Part shown: piece by piece, positions 53,333 through 63,526 of the stretch | How the letters are laid out: each line of letters begins with the position of its first letter | Numbering within the stretch: position 1 is the first letter of the stretch | DNA from: a gamma proteobacterium symbiont of Ctena orbiculata | GTDB lineage: Bacteria > Pseudomonadota > Gammaproteobacteria > Chromatiales > Chromatiaceae | Reading direction: 5' to 3' | DNA: 64,000 nt | Assembly: GCA_003058525.1 (NCBI GenBank) | Contig: QBVD01000042.1 | Coordinates: forward strand, 62,001 to 126,000 | Position numbers and translations under genes: made by a program | Notes under the pieces: model-generated | The model's input: only the letters and a program-made list of their open reading frames with translations | What the model was told of the DNA's origin: nothing | Database searches by the model: none

Positions 53333-55531
53333 ATGCGCCACTATAGATACCATATGAATCGACACATCCTGGCTGGGTTGTTACTAGTCGTATTTTCCAA
53401 CCCTTCCGATAGCAATGACGACACCCTGGCTTTCACAGAAAGCTATTTTTATGATGATCTGCCGATCGTGCTTTCTGCATCGAGGCTTTCCCAGGCACAA
53501 TCCGATACACCCACGGCCATGACAGTCATTGACAAAAAAATGATCCAAGCCAGCGCCGCGTTGAACCTGCCGGATCTTCTCAGACTGGTACCTGGTTTCA
53601 CAGTTGGCTTCTTTTCCGGCACCAGTGCCACGGTTACCTATCATGGTCATGCGGATGAATATGCCAGAGACATGCAGGTCCTGATAGACGGAAGGTCGAT
53701 ATATGATCCATTGTTCGGAGGTATTCCATGGACAGAAATCTATCTGAGCCTGGATGAAATATTGCGCATCGAAGTGATTCGCGGGCCGAATGCCGCCGCA
53801 TATGGATCCAACTCTTATGCCGGTGTGATTAATATTGTAACGGAGCACCCGGCTGATCTTCCCGGTACCATGCTTTCGGCAACAACCGGTTATGAAAGAA
53901 CCCGTTATGTCGAAGCGGCCTTTGCCGACAGTGTCGGTAAACTGGATTACCGGATATCGACAAGCTACAAAGAGGGGGAAGGATTCGACAACCGCGACGA
54001 CTCATCACGGGCAAAATGGCTGAAATTCGACAGTGACTATAACATCGATATCGATAACTCTATTCGTACCACTGTAGGCGTAGCATACGGTAATTACGAT
54101 GAAGGGTTGCCAAGCCTGCTACAGCAGGAAAGGGAACTCGATAACCAGTATAACTATCAGTTTATCGAATGGAGTCGGGTATTATCTGAAAAAAACAAAA
54201 TCAGCCTGCAATTTTATCACAACTACTACTCTGTCGATGACCTGAAAGCGACACCATCCCTGTCCGAACAAATAGAATCCCTCGACGATCTGCAGGGGTT
54301 TGACGAATCTGTAAGAGCGGATCTCTTTGCGGCCACGTTATCTGGCGGTCTGTATGATTTCGATGCCTTTTTGAATGCTTTGAACCTGACCGACTCGCCA
54401 ATGCTGTTTTCATATATCGGTCTGAAATCTCACCGCTATGATCTGGAATTTGAGCATACTTCCGAACCGGTAAAGGATCTGCGCATTGCCTGGGGAATTG
54501 GTGCCAGACACGATCGTGGTGAAAGCTTTTGGCTGCTTCAGGAGGACGATCCCATCTCCAGAGACCTCTATAGACTGTTTCTCAATGCTGAATGGTATGC
54601 CACCCCAACCACAGTTATCAATGCCGGAGCAATGCTCGAGAAGTTTGAGGGTAAAGATCATGTTTTTTCTCCAAGACTCGGGGTTAACTATCACCTGTCG
54701 AATTCAAGTACTATAAGAATAAGTGGCTCTAGGGCGTTTCGTATGCCGACTATCTATGAGGACAATGCCCACCTATCTTTGTATCTTGGTTCGCGAGAGG
54801 ATGAGTTCAATACCTGGATAATAAGCACGGAAAAACTTGATCCTCAACAGATAGAACGTGTTGAAGTCGGGTATTTCGGAAACTTTACAGATTATGGCAT
54901 CAACTTTGACGTATGCCTGTTCCATGAAAAGTATTCCAGTATCATCGACCAATACATTCACTTTGACATCACCGATCCCGACCGGGGCATTACAGACCCA
55001 ATCGCACTCGAGGTGCTGAATCAACTGAACAGATTGTATCAGCGGGGCGCATTTACCTATACCAACTTCGGGGAAGTGGAAATCAACGGAATCGAATTTG
55101 AAATCGACTTCCGCCCCACAAACAGGGATCTGATCTTCATGGGATTCAGTTATCTCGACATCAGCGGAAACGAACTGAAACGGATCAAAGACGGTATTGC
55201 AAGTTTTCGTGAAAATGCCGAGGAAAAGATCCCCAAAAGAACATTCAGCCTGATTGCCAGCCACAGTTTTGATGATGGTTTCACTGCAAGCGGCGCCTAC
55301 TACTTTACTGACGAAATGGAGTGGCCTGGCGAGGGAGACGCTGTACCCAATTTCAGCCGTCTTGATCTGAAGCTGAACAAGCATTTCGACATTTCAGGAC
55401 ACAGCATCGACGTCGCTCTGATCCTGCAGAACCTGCATAATGAAAATTTGGACTTTTATCATAATGACCGTATCGATGCTGATAACGTATGGGAAAGACG
55501 CATCTACCTACAAGGAAAGGCTTCTTTCTAG
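53333..55531 (+). CDS. TonB-dependent outer-membrane receptor
   Basis: About 732 residues from ATG 53333 (AGGG 7 nt upstream); the open frame begins at GTG 53273. The signal peptide is NRHILAGLLLVVFS. The plug domain has TPTAMTVIDKKMIQASAALNLPDLLRLVPG and IEVIRGPNAAAYGSNSYAGVINI. The rest is a 22-strand-type barrel ending in a Phe (KASF). Plug wording resembles the vitamin B12/colicin I group, but the ligand is unknown. It is followed by a periplasmic binding protein and a hybrid kinase, so it may feed a sensor rather than only nutrition. Confidence 0.87.
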   Translation: MRHYRYHMNRHILAGLLLVVFSNPSDSNDDTLAFTESYFYDDLPIVLSASRLSQAQSDTPTAMTVIDKKMIQASAALNLPDLLRLVPGFTVGFFSGTSATVTYHGHADEYARDMQVLIDGRSIYDPLFGGIPWTEIYLSLDEILRIEVIRGPNAAAYGSNSYAGVINIVTEHPADLPGTMLSATTGYERTRYVEAAFADSVGKLDYRISTSYKEGEGFDNRDDSSRAKWLKFDSDYNIDIDNSIRTTVGVAYGNYDEGLPSLLQQERELDNQYNYQFIEWSRVLSEKNKISLQFYHNYYSVDDLKATPSLSEQIESLDDLQGFDESVRADLFAATLSGGLYDFDAFLNALNLTDSPMLFSYIGLKSHRYDLEFEHTSEPVKDLRIAWGIGARHDRGESFWLLQEDDPISRDLYRLFLNAEWYATPTTVINAGAMLEKFEGKDHVFSPRLGVNYHLSNSSTIRISGSRAFRMPTIYEDNAHLSLYLGSREDEFNTWIISTEKLDPQQIERVEVGYFGNFTDYGINFDVCLFHEKYSSIIDQYIHFDITDPDRGITDPIALEVLNQLNRLYQRGAFTYTNFGEVEINGIEFEIDFRPTNRDLIFMGFSYLDISGNELKRIKDGIASFRENAEEKIPKRTFSLIASHSFDDGFTASGAYYFTDEMEWPGEGDAVPNFSRLDLKLNKHFDISGHSIDVALILQNLHNENLDFYHNDRIDADNVWERRIYLQGKASF

Positions 55532-55633
55532 CTTACTACTGAAATGCCACTACCTGACAGCAATAAATCAGCTGTTTACCACTCACGAGGTGATACCAAC
55601 CGTAGTGGCGCACCTGCTCCGGGAAGAGAATCC

Positions 55634-56608
55634 GTGCATTGCACGGTCTGTATCAAAGAGTATTCCTATCTCATCCTCATCCTGGTTAGCACTATGCTCG
55701 CAATGGCTGTTGCCGCGCATGAAAAAGAGAGTAATATTCTGATCCTGCTGAGCGGTAACGATGATGTTTACCTTGATGTGGCTACAACAATCACCAATTC
55801 CACGATAAAGCTGTGCAGGAACCGGCAGCTTATGTGCCAGGATGCGAACTTTGAAATCAATCAGATTTCCACTCTTGACAACAAGCTTGATCATAACGAA
55901 AGGGTGATAGTAACTCTGGGACTCAAAGCTGCTGCTTACGCCAGGCAACACCTTAATAAACATATCGTATTTTCCGCGCTAATTCCGAAAGACAGTAAAA
56001 TTCAATCTGACGATGGCAGCGACACTCCTGATCATTACTACTTGTATCTGGATCAACCGCAGCACAGAAGCATGCTTTTAATCAATGCTTTGTCCGATGG
56101 CTTCAGAAACGTAGGGGTTGTAATCAGCAGTAATGATGAAACTGTAGAAAAAGCACTTATTCGGTCTGCATCGGAACTCGAACTGAATCTCAATCTGGAG
56201 AAGATAGGTGATGCCAATCAAATCGGCACTTCTCTCAACCGTTTACTTCACAATATCGACATCCTGCTGGCTGTACCTGACACAAAAATTCATAACAAAG
56301 CCACTGTCTCCAACATTCTGATTTCCGCCTATAGAAAGCGTATTCCATTAATTGGGTTTTCATCTGCCTATGTCAAGGCCGGTGCGTTGGCTGCAGTCTA
56401 TTCTTCACCTGAGGATATCGCCTTTCATGTCAGGGACAATATCGTAAAAATATATTCGGAAGAAAACATCAATAATCGGGAACAATACGCAGAGTATTTT
56501 TCCATACTTTTTAATTCTGAAGTTGCAAGATCATTGGATTTTCCAACAAAATCTGTCAATGAACTTGAAGAGACAATGATCAACAGATTAATTGACTATC
56601 ATGATTAA
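55634..56608 (+). CDS. Periplasmic ABC-type substrate-binding protein (TrpX/DUF534-like)
   Basis: About 324 residues from a GTG at 55634 with GAAGAG 6 nt upstream; an ATG at 55544 gives a 354-residue form with an odd N-terminal tail. The hydrophobic segment [19 protein letters not shown] is a signal peptide. The body has the two-lobe pattern of the TrpX/DUF534 substrate-binding family ([64 protein letters not shown]). No ABC permease or ATPase is adjacent, so it probably presents a ligand to the sensor kinase encoded next. Confidence 0.8.
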   Translation: MHCTVCIKEYSYLILILVSTMLAMAVAAHEKESNILILLSGNDDVYLDVATTITNSTIKLCRNRQLMCQDANFEINQISTLDNKLDHNERVIVTLGLKAAAYARQHLNKHIVFSALIPKDSKIQSDDGSDTPDHYYLYLDQPQHRSMLLINALSDGFRNVGVVISSNDETVEKALIRSASELELNLNLEKIGDANQIGTSLNRLLHNIDILLAVPDTKIHNKATVSNILISAYRKRIPLIGFSSAYVKAGALAAVYSSPEDIAFHVRDNIVKIYSEENINNREQYAEYFSILFNSEVARSLDFPTKSVNELEETMINRLIDYHD

Positions 56609-59342
56609 GATAAAATCACTCCGATTTCAGGCACTGATGATCAGCTTATTGCCAGCCTTCATCCTCGCCTTTATTTTGACAGTCTACTTGATCAGCACTC
56701 AACTCGACAGGCTGGATGAATCATTCAACGAAAGGGGCGTATCAATAGCCAACCAATCTGCATCCATAAGCGTTTACGGCATATTCACCCGTGATAAGTC
56801 TATATTGGAAATGAGCCTGAGACCTGTCTTCCTGCAAACAGATGTCTACAGTATCGATGTCTATGATTCTTCCGACACCCTCCTGTCCAGCATGACAAAA
56901 CAATATAATGAGGACCCAAGCAATCTTGCCGAATTTTCCGCACCTGCGATCTACGTAATTGAAGACATCGATATTGTAGACTACCCTGACCAGGGCTTGA
57001 ACAGCAGAGAGAACATCAATCGCAGTATGGGCAAGGTGATTCTCTCCCTCAGCAAAACACGACTCATCGACAACAGAATAATCATTATACGCAACTCGAT
57101 CATAATGCTGGCGATTGGTTTGATATGCACAGCATTCTTTTCATTGGCATTGAGCAGGTCTGTTATCAGGCCTATAGGCAGATTGACCCAGGCTGTCTCT
57201 CGCATGAGGGATGGAGAGCTGACTGCCCGCGTTCCTGAAGTATCGAAGGGTGAGATACGAAGCCTGGAAGAGGGCTTTAACGCCATGACCAGCCAGATAC
57301 TGAGGTCACATGAAACGATGCAACAACAGATAGACCAGGCAACCTCGGAACTCACCGAAACCATGGAAGCGCTGGAGATTCAAAATGTAGAACTCGATCT
57401 GGCAAAGAAGCGGGCATTGTCGGCCAGCAAGGCCAAATCGGAATTCCTTGCCAATATGAGCCATGAGATCCGAACTCCAATGAATGGTGTTCTTGGATTT
57501 ACCAATTTACTGCTTAAGACAGACCTTTCAAGGCAGCAACGCGACCTTGTCAACACAATCTCCAAGTCAGCCAGCAATCTCCTGGATATTATTAATGAGA
57601 TACTCGATTACTCTAAACTTGAATATGGAAAACTCGACCCTGAAACCACCCCATTTCAAGTACATGAGTGCTTTGAGGAACCTACTGTATTACTATCACC
57701 ATCCGCCCATGACAAAGGGCTTGAGCTGATTTTGCTCGTCTACTCTGATGTTCCCAACACGCTGATTGGCGATGAGACGCGGATCCGACAAATATTGGTG
57801 AATTTGATAAGCAACGCCATCAAGTTTACCCATCAGGGAGATGTCATTATACGGGTGATGGTCGATGATGAGTCCGAAAACAAATGCATACTGAAATTCT
57901 CCGTTACTGATACCGGTATCGGGATCGAGAAGAAAGCCCAGGAGACTCTGTTCGAATCATTTCAGCAGGCTGATTCATCGACCAGCAGAGTTTACGGAGG
58001 AACCGGCCTTGGTTTAAGTATATGCAAAAAACTCGTACAATCGATGAACGGTGATATCGAGCTTATCAGCAATCTCGGGAAGGGCTCCAACTTTGTCGTA
58101 ACCATACCTCTTGAAAAACCCATACTGAGTCAAGTACAGCCACATACTCACTTCATCAGCGGTAAACAGGCGCTGATTTGCGATAACCACAAATTGTCAT
58201 TCTTAGCCATAAAACACATCCTGGAGTCTTTTGATATTACAACCACAGTGGGTGAGTTTCCCGTGGTGCCAGACGATCGATACGACGTGATAGTAATGGG
58301 TTTCGAGAACAGTGAAATCCAATCCGGATATGCCGAAAGTGAAATTCGCCGGTTGCGCGCCATCTGCAGCATCCCTTTTCTGGTACTGTTGAGTGCATCC
58401 GAAAGAGTCATTATCGAGAAATTTCAGTCGATCAGCGATGACTTCTATCTATCCAAGCCTTTCAGTATTGGAAAACTGGCAGACACCCTGGACAGGATCA
58501 TCTCCGGTTCTCTACGCAGTACAAAATCTGTCGCAGAACAGAATATCCGCCTATCCAATCCGAGTCTGGAGAATTACAATATACTCGTCGTCGATGATAA
58601 TGATATAAATCTCAAACTTATCAGCACCCTCATGCGCAACAATGGCGCCAATGTCACGGAAGCCAGCGATGGTTTAAGCGCGATTTCAGAGACGCTGCTC
58701 AGGAACTTCGACCTGATTTTGATGGATATTCATATGCCGAAAATGAAAGGCACGAAAGCCGCAGAAGTTATTCGACATAATGAAGCAGACACTAGACATA
58801 CACCGATCATAGCATTGACAGCTGACGTCGTTCCTGCCACCAGAAATCAAATAAAGGAATCCGGGATGGATGGCTATCTGCTAAAACCAATCGATGAACG
58901 ACAGATGTGGTCTGTAATTAAGAATATTTTCAATCAAAACAAACAACATGATTATGATGAATCACAGACTGACAATGAGAATATTGCGTTTGATAAAAAC
59001 GAGCTTGTTATCATAGACAAGAGGAAAATTCTCGATATCACAGGCGGAGACCAGGCTCTGGCAAAGGAAATGTTCAGTCAGCTCTGCAGTGAATTACCGC
59101 AACAACTTGAAGACATAGAAAAATATATCCACAAGCAGGACTGGATAAATTTGAAGGAGATTACCCATAAGATGCGCGGCTCCACATCGTCATGCGGTGT
59201 ACCTGCACTCGACTTTTCAGTGCAAAAACTTGAACATGCAACCGCATCAAAGCAGGCAGCGCAGTTAATGGAAGAGTATAAATCAGTGGAGTATGAGGTA
59301 AAACGACTGCTGCAAGCTCGGGAAACCAATGATGTCGTCTAG
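56601..59342 (+). CDS. BarA-like hybrid sensor histidine kinase with Hpt domain
   Basis: 913 residues from ATG 56601, which overlaps the end of the binding-protein gene. Order: membrane segment near 10-30, periplasmic sensor with the BarA-type opening ([22 protein letters not shown]), second membrane segment near 165-185, HAMP, HisKA with [10 protein letters not shown] (His near 287), HATPase (N box [13 protein letters not shown] boxes [12 protein letters not shown]), a degenerate receiver lacking the phospho-Asp, a full receiver (DD pair, LMDIHMPK Asp near 707, Lys in LLKP), and an Hpt domain with ITHKMRGS (His near 855). The phosphoacceptor regulator, UvrY/GacA-like, is not in the window. 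Confidence 0.92.
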   Translation: MIKIKSLRFQALMISLLPAFILAFILTVYLISTQLDRLDESFNERGVSIANQSASISVYGIFTRDKSILEMSLRPVFLQTDVYSIDVYDSSDTLLSSMTKQYNEDPSNLAEFSAPAIYVIEDIDIVDYPDQGLNSRENINRSMGKVILSLSKTRLIDNRIIIIRNSIIMLAIGLICTAFFSLALSRSVIRPIGRLTQAVSRMRDGELTARVPEVSKGEIRSLEEGFNAMTSQILRSHETMQQQIDQATSELTETMEALEIQNVELDLAKKRALSASKAKSEFLANMSHEIRTPMNGVLGFTNLLLKTDLSRQQRDLVNTISKSASNLLDIINEILDYSKLEYGKLDPETTPFQVHECFEEPTVLLSPSAHDKGLELILLVYSDVPNTLIGDETRIRQILVNLISNAIKFTHQGDVIIRVMVDDESENKCILKFSVTDTGIGIEKKAQETLFESFQQADSSTSRVYGGTGLGLSICKKLVQSMNGDIELISNLGKGSNFVVTIPLEKPILSQVQPHTHFISGKQALICDNHKLSFLAIKHILESFDITTTVGEFPVVPDDRYDVIVMGFENSEIQSGYAESEIRRLRAICSIPFLVLLSASERVIIEKFQSISDDFYLSKPFSIGKLADTLDRIISGSLRSTKSVAEQNIRLSNPSLENYNILVVDDNDINLKLISTLMRNNGANVTEASDGLSAISETLLRNFDLILMDIHMPKMKGTKAAEVIRHNEADTRHTPIIALTADVVPATRNQIKESGMDGYLLKPIDERQMWSVIKNIFNQNKQHDYDESQTDNENIAFDKNELVIIDKRKILDITGGDQALAKEMFSQLCSELPQQLEDIEKYIHKQDWINLKEITHKMRGSTSSCGVPALDFSVQKLEHATASKQAAQLMEEYKSVEYEVKRLLQARETNDVV

Positions 59343-60132
59343 CCTGCCTATCGGCATTTTTGACTCAGGCATTGGTGGGCTCTCGGTGTTGCAACACATA
59401 CGCGACCTGTTGCCGAGTGAAGATCTTATCTATGTATCAGACAGGGATAATCTCCCCTATGGCAGCAAGGAAAGCCGATTCATACTCGAACGCAGCAAGT
59501 ACATCGTAGAGTTTCTGATTGAGCAAAAAGTTAAGACGATCGTCATTGCCTGCAATACCGCTACTGCCGTTGCCGTTTCACATTTACGAAACAGCTATCC
59601 ACTCCCAATTATCGGCATGGAACCAGGAGTCAAGCCGGCGACAGCAAACAGCCAGAACGGTGTGATAGGTGTACTCGCTACAGAGGGAACACTGGTGAGT
59701 GGCAAATTTCAGAGCCTTGTCCAGCGGCATGCGAATGGTACCGATATATTCTATTGTCCCTGCCATGGATGGGTAGAGGCAATAGAAAATAACGGCGCAA
59801 CTCACGGTAAAACCGTCGAGCTTGTAGAACAGTCACTGATACCTGTCCTCGAAAAAGGTGTCGATACCCTGGTGTTAGGCTGTACACACTACCCCTTCGT
59901 GAAAGACACCATTGAAAAGGTGGCGGGTTCCTCGGTCACTATTATCGATACCGGTCGTGCGGTTGCTCGGCAGTTGCAACGCAGGTTGTCTGATGAAGAG
60001 ATCCTCTCATCCAATCCGGATACGGGCCAACAGCGTTATTGGTGCAGCGGCTCACCTGAGAAGACTCAGAAGCTGATTGCAAAAATCCAAGGCCAGCCCT
60101 GTATCGTCAATTGCTTGCCCCTGCCGGACTGA
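59329..60132 (+). CDS. murI: Glutamate racemase
   Basis: 267 residues. [17 protein letters not shown] at the start, [14 protein letters not shown] (first catalytic Cys) and [13 protein letters not shown] (second Cys) define MurI, which makes D-glutamate for peptidoglycan. It starts inside the last codons of the hybrid kinase gene (14-bp overlap), so it is at least partly transcribed with that sensor, an odd pairing for a cell-wall gene. Confidence 0.95.
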   Translation: MMSSSLPIGIFDSGIGGLSVLQHIRDLLPSEDLIYVSDRDNLPYGSKESRFILERSKYIVEFLIEQKVKTIVIACNTATAVAVSHLRNSYPLPIIGMEPGVKPATANSQNGVIGVLATEGTLVSGKFQSLVQRHANGTDIFYCPCHGWVEAIENNGATHGKTVELVEQSLIPVLEKGVDTLVLGCTHYPFVKDTIEKVAGSSVTIIDTGRAVARQLQRRLSDEEILSSNPDTGQQRYWCSGSPEKTQKLIAKIQGQPCIVNCLPLPD

Positions 60133-60232
60133 GTATACAGCTGGCAGCTACACTGTCGAATCGTTCGAAGTAAAAAATCACCTGATACCCACAGTATACA
60201 GCCACTGAATCGGTGACTTGATGAAGATGTAT

Positions 60233-60401
60233 AAGTAAGCCGCGAATACTCGCGAATGCTTTTTTATCTCCGCAAATGAACGCAATAAACGCAATTACAA
60301 TTATATTTTACCGTACAACATGGTGTAACACAGGCCCTAACCTACCGCTCCATACAGGACAGTTAAAACGCTAAAAATTGCGTTCATTTGCGGCTTGCTT
60401 T
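60233..60401. repeat. MITE-like element with terminal and internal inverted repeats
   Basis: The ends, aagtaagccgcgaa (60233-60246) and ttgcggcttgctt (60389-60401), are inverted with small changes. Inside, CCGCAAATGAACGCAA (60270-60285) and TTGCGTTCATTTGCGG (60378-60393) are perfect 16-bp inverted repeats. No ORF lies in it. It takes up half of the 339-bp gap between murI and ubiT; the remainder shows nothing else supportable. Confidence 0.55.
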
Positions 60402-60471
60402 CATAACACCCACCGTGAGGGAGAGATAGGGCGAGTGCGGATAGTTGAGAATGCCGGGTAACCGGGAAAAA

Positions 60472-60966
60472 TCATGTGCGGGCAGAGATATAGGGCAGAT
60501 TCTCGTAAATCCGGATAAATCGTTCTATATAGGGACGGATATCGGCTGGCAACGGTAACTGCTCGAGTTCAATGGCTGACAGCATGTTCTTCAAATGAAC
60601 ACCCAGTCCTGTGTCACCATCCATGACGAGATGCCTTTGGAAAAACAGGGTATCCGGATCCTCTTTGCCACTGATCAACAACAGATAATCGTATACGGAC
60701 CCGGTTATGCTCAGATCCGCTCTCCTGCCGCCGGCTTCCGAAATCACGCCATTGGTCAATGTCAGATTGTAAGCAAGACCAAGATCACTCACCTTGATCT
60801 GCACAACCCGCTCCTGCAGAAAATCCAACTCCCCTTCCAGAAGCTCGTTACGAAACAGTCTGTTCAAAACTGAGCTCAGAATAACACCATGGGCCTTTTT
60901 GGGTATCAGCCGCAGTGGCAAGGATAGCGGCTTGGGCATTTTAGGGCGTTGCTTGACTGCATGCAT
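60472..60966 (-). CDS. ubiT: SCP2-domain ubiquinone biosynthesis accessory factor UbiT
   Basis: 164 residues from ATG 60966 (GAGG 9 nt upstream). It is an SCP2 lipid-binding fold like E. coli YhbT/UbiT: VVQIKVSDLGLAYNLTLTNGVISEAGGRRADLSITGSVYDYLLLISGKEDPDTLFFQRHLVMDGDTGLGVHLKNML. It binds ubiquinone intermediates and works with UbiU and UbiV in the anoxic pathway. Here it is 7.5 kb away from ubiUV and on the other strand, unlike compact ubiTUV clusters. No FNR-like site was seen in its short upstream region. Confidence 0.9.
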   Translation of the reverse strand: MHAVKQRPKMPKPLSLPLRLIPKKAHGVILSSVLNRLFRNELLEGELDFLQERVVQIKVSDLGLAYNLTLTNGVISEAGGRRADLSITGSVYDYLLLISGKEDPDTLFFQRHLVMDGDTGLGVHLKNMLSAIELEQLPLPADIRPYIERFIRIYENLPYISART

Positions 60967-61107
60967 GATTGTGCGCCTCAAAGATTAACTTTCCTGAACC
61001 CCTGTCTTCGGATGCTTAGCCGTTAAAAAACGCTAGTTTTTCCAGCCGGCTTAGGACCAATAATAATATCATACCAACACTCAACAAAATCTGCGAAAAT
61101 TGCTGGT

Positions 61108-61989
61108 ATGTCCAAACACAATCCATCACCATTCCTGCCCGACAACCACAATGCCTATGCGATCTGGCGGGATGCAAAGCTCGACAGTTACCCTGAAACA
61201 GTGGGAGAACTGATCGTCGAAATCCACGATCCGCGCCGGCTCTCAACAACCGAGCACGATAAAATCCTCTCCCTTTGCCGAAAGACCAATATGGCTATCT
61301 GGGCAGGCCTCTCGGGGCATGATTCGGATAAACACATTATCAGCGAACTTGGCCTGGCATTCGGTCTCAGCCATCTGGACCACAATATGTGCGCAGATGA
61401 TGACGCCATCTCCTCGCTGACCGTACAATCGGATGCCTTACGAAACGGCTATATCCCCTATTCCGACCGTCCCATCGCCTGGCACACTGATGGCTATTAC
61501 AACCTTCCTGAGCAACAGATCCATGCACTGCTGCTGCATTGCGTCAATCCCGCTGAACAAGGCGGTGAGAATGACCTGCTCGATCATGAGATCCTGTTTA
61601 TTCAGATAATGGAGCGGAATCCCGACTATATCCGTGCCTTGATGAACCCTCAGGCCATGACCATCCCGGCCAATATCGTCGACGGCGAAGAACTCAGGCC
61701 TGCGCGTACGGGCCCGGTTTTTGCCGTTTACCCGGATGGCCATTTACATATGCGTTATACCGACAGAAGCCGCAGTATCGAGTGGCTGGACGATCCCTTG
61801 CTCAAAGAGGCGGTGGAATACATGAAATCACTGCTGCATAGCCCCTCGCCCTGGCAATTTCATGCGAAACTGCAGGCCGGGCAGGGTTTGATCTCTAATA
61901 ACGTATTACATACCCGGAGCGGTTTCACTGATGGGGAACAGGCCCGCCTGCTCTACCGGGCGCGCTACTACGACCGCATCCGGCAGTAA
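61108..61989 (+). CDS. TauD/TfdA-family dioxygenase-like protein
   Basis: 293 residues. The iron site can be read as WHTDGYY (HxD, near 124-126) and the distal His in NNVLHTRSGF (near 271). An Arg near the C-terminus (LLYRARYY) would bind 2-oxoglutarate. Such enzymes hydroxylate small substrates such as taurine using oxygen. The substrate is unknown, and no sulfonate genes are nearby. It is divergent from ubiT. Confidence 0.8.
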   Translation: MSKHNPSPFLPDNHNAYAIWRDAKLDSYPETVGELIVEIHDPRRLSTTEHDKILSLCRKTNMAIWAGLSGHDSDKHIISELGLAFGLSHLDHNMCADDDAISSLTVQSDALRNGYIPYSDRPIAWHTDGYYNLPEQQIHALLLHCVNPAEQGGENDLLDHEILFIQIMERNPDYIRALMNPQAMTIPANIVDGEELRPARTGPVFAVYPDGHLHMRYTDRSRSIEWLDDPLLKEAVEYMKSLLHSPSPWQFHAKLQAGQGLISNNVLHTRSGFTDGEQARLLYRARYYDRIRQ

Positions 61990-61995
61990 TCCGGC

Positions 61996-63510
61996 TTACA
62001 CATCGTTGTGAAGATCAAGGATACTCTTCTCAGCCGTCTCGTCCTTGCTCTTAGCGCCATCGTTGCGCAATAGCTCCAGCTGTTCCAGATAGGTTTCGCT
62101 CACATCACCGGTGACATAATCGCCATTGAAAACACTGGTGTCGAAGCGTTCGATATCGGTCTTGCCCTTTTTCTGTACCGCATCGATCAGGTCCTCGATA
62201 TCCTGATAGATCATGCGGTCCGCACCGATAATACTCCTCACCTCTTCCACACTGCGATTGTGCGCCACCAACTCACTGGCGGCGGGCATGTCGATACCAT
62301 AGACATTGGGATAGATCACCGGTGGTGCGGCTGAAGCAAAATAGACCTTTTTGGCGCCCGATTCCCGCGCCATCTGCACGATCTGCTGAGAGGTGGTCCC
62401 TCTGACCACGGAATCGTCGACCAGCAGGACATTCTTGTTCTTGAACTCGAGATCGATGGCATTGAGCTTTTGCCTGACAGATTTCTTGCGCACTGTCTGA
62501 CCGGGCATGATGAAGGTACGCCCAATGTATCGGTTTTTGATAAAACCCTCTGTGTAACGAAGTTTCAGCTCGTTGGCCAGGGTCAGAGCAGCTGTCCGAC
62601 TGGTATCCGGTATCGGAATCACCACATCGATATCATGATCCGGCCACTCCCTCATGATCTTTCTCGCCAGCTTCTTGCCCATACGCGAGCGGGCTTTGTG
62701 AACGAACACATTGTCGATGATGGAGTCGGGGCGGGCGAAGTAGACAAACTCAAAGATACAGGGGGATTTTACCGTGTGGGCGGCACACATCTGGGAATGC
62801 AACTGCCCCTCTTTACTGATGAAAATCGCCTCGCCAGGTTCCAGGTCGCGAACCCGCTCGAATCCCAGGGTGTCGAAAGCGACACTCTCCGAGGCAATCA
62901 TGTATTCCGTCCCCAGGCCGGTCTCCCGCTTGCCATAGACGATGGGGCGTATGGCGTGAGGATCACGAAATCCAAGCAACCCGACCCCCGGAATCATGGC
63001 TACTGCCGCATAGGCGCCCCGACAGCGGCGATGCACCCCTGCTACAGCCTTGAAGATGTCCTCCGGAGCGATCCGCAGCTTATTCTGCATCTGCAACTCA
63101 TGGGCAAATACATTGAGTAATATCTCTGAATCGGATGAGGTATTGATATGACGCAGGTCTTCGACGAAGAGATCCCTGGTCAACTCAGTCGTGTTGGTCA
63201 GATTACCGTTGTGCGCCAGGGTAATGCCGTAGGGTGAATTGACATAGAACGGTTGAGCCTCCGCGGATGAAGAGCAGCCTGCTGTGGGATATCTGGCATG
63301 GCCGATGCCCATATTACCCTTCAAGCGCAGCATGTGGCGCGTATGAAAAACATCTCTGGCAAGGCCGTTGGCCTTGCGCAAATAGAGTTTGCCCTTTTCA
63401 CAGGTAACGATGCCGGCCGCATCCTGCCCACGATGCTGAAGCACCAAGAGCGCATCATAAAGTGACTGGTTCACGGGTGTCTTACCCACAATTCCCACAA
63501 TACCGCACAT
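61996..63510 (-). CDS. purF: Amidophosphoribosyltransferase
   Basis: 504 residues. MCGIVGIVG gives the Cys2 glutaminase nucleophile, and [18 protein letters not shown] (near 365) is the PRPP-binding loop. No propeptide or Fe-S cysteines, so it is the E. coli type (505 residues). It catalyses the first step of purine synthesis. cvpA lies 16 bp upstream on the same strand, the classical pairing. Confidence 0.97.
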   Translation of the reverse strand: MCGIVGIVGKTPVNQSLYDALLVLQHRGQDAAGIVTCEKGKLYLRKANGLARDVFHTRHMLRLKGNMGIGHARYPTAGCSSSAEAQPFYVNSPYGITLAHNGNLTNTTELTRDLFVEDLRHINTSSDSEILLNVFAHELQMQNKLRIAPEDIFKAVAGVHRRCRGAYAAVAMIPGVGLLGFRDPHAIRPIVYGKRETGLGTEYMIASESVAFDTLGFERVRDLEPGEAIFISKEGQLHSQMCAAHTVKSPCIFEFVYFARPDSIIDNVFVHKARSRMGKKLARKIMREWPDHDIDVVIPIPDTSRTAALTLANELKLRYTEGFIKNRYIGRTFIMPGQTVRKKSVRQKLNAIDLEFKNKNVLLVDDSVVRGTTSQQIVQMARESGAKKVYFASAAPPVIYPNVYGIDMPAASELVAHNRSVEEVRSIIGADRMIYQDIEDLIDAVQKKGKTDIERFDTSVFNGDYVTGDVSETYLEQLELLRNDGAKSKDETAEKSILDLHNDV

Positions 63511-63526
63511 GCTTCAGTTCTCCGGA

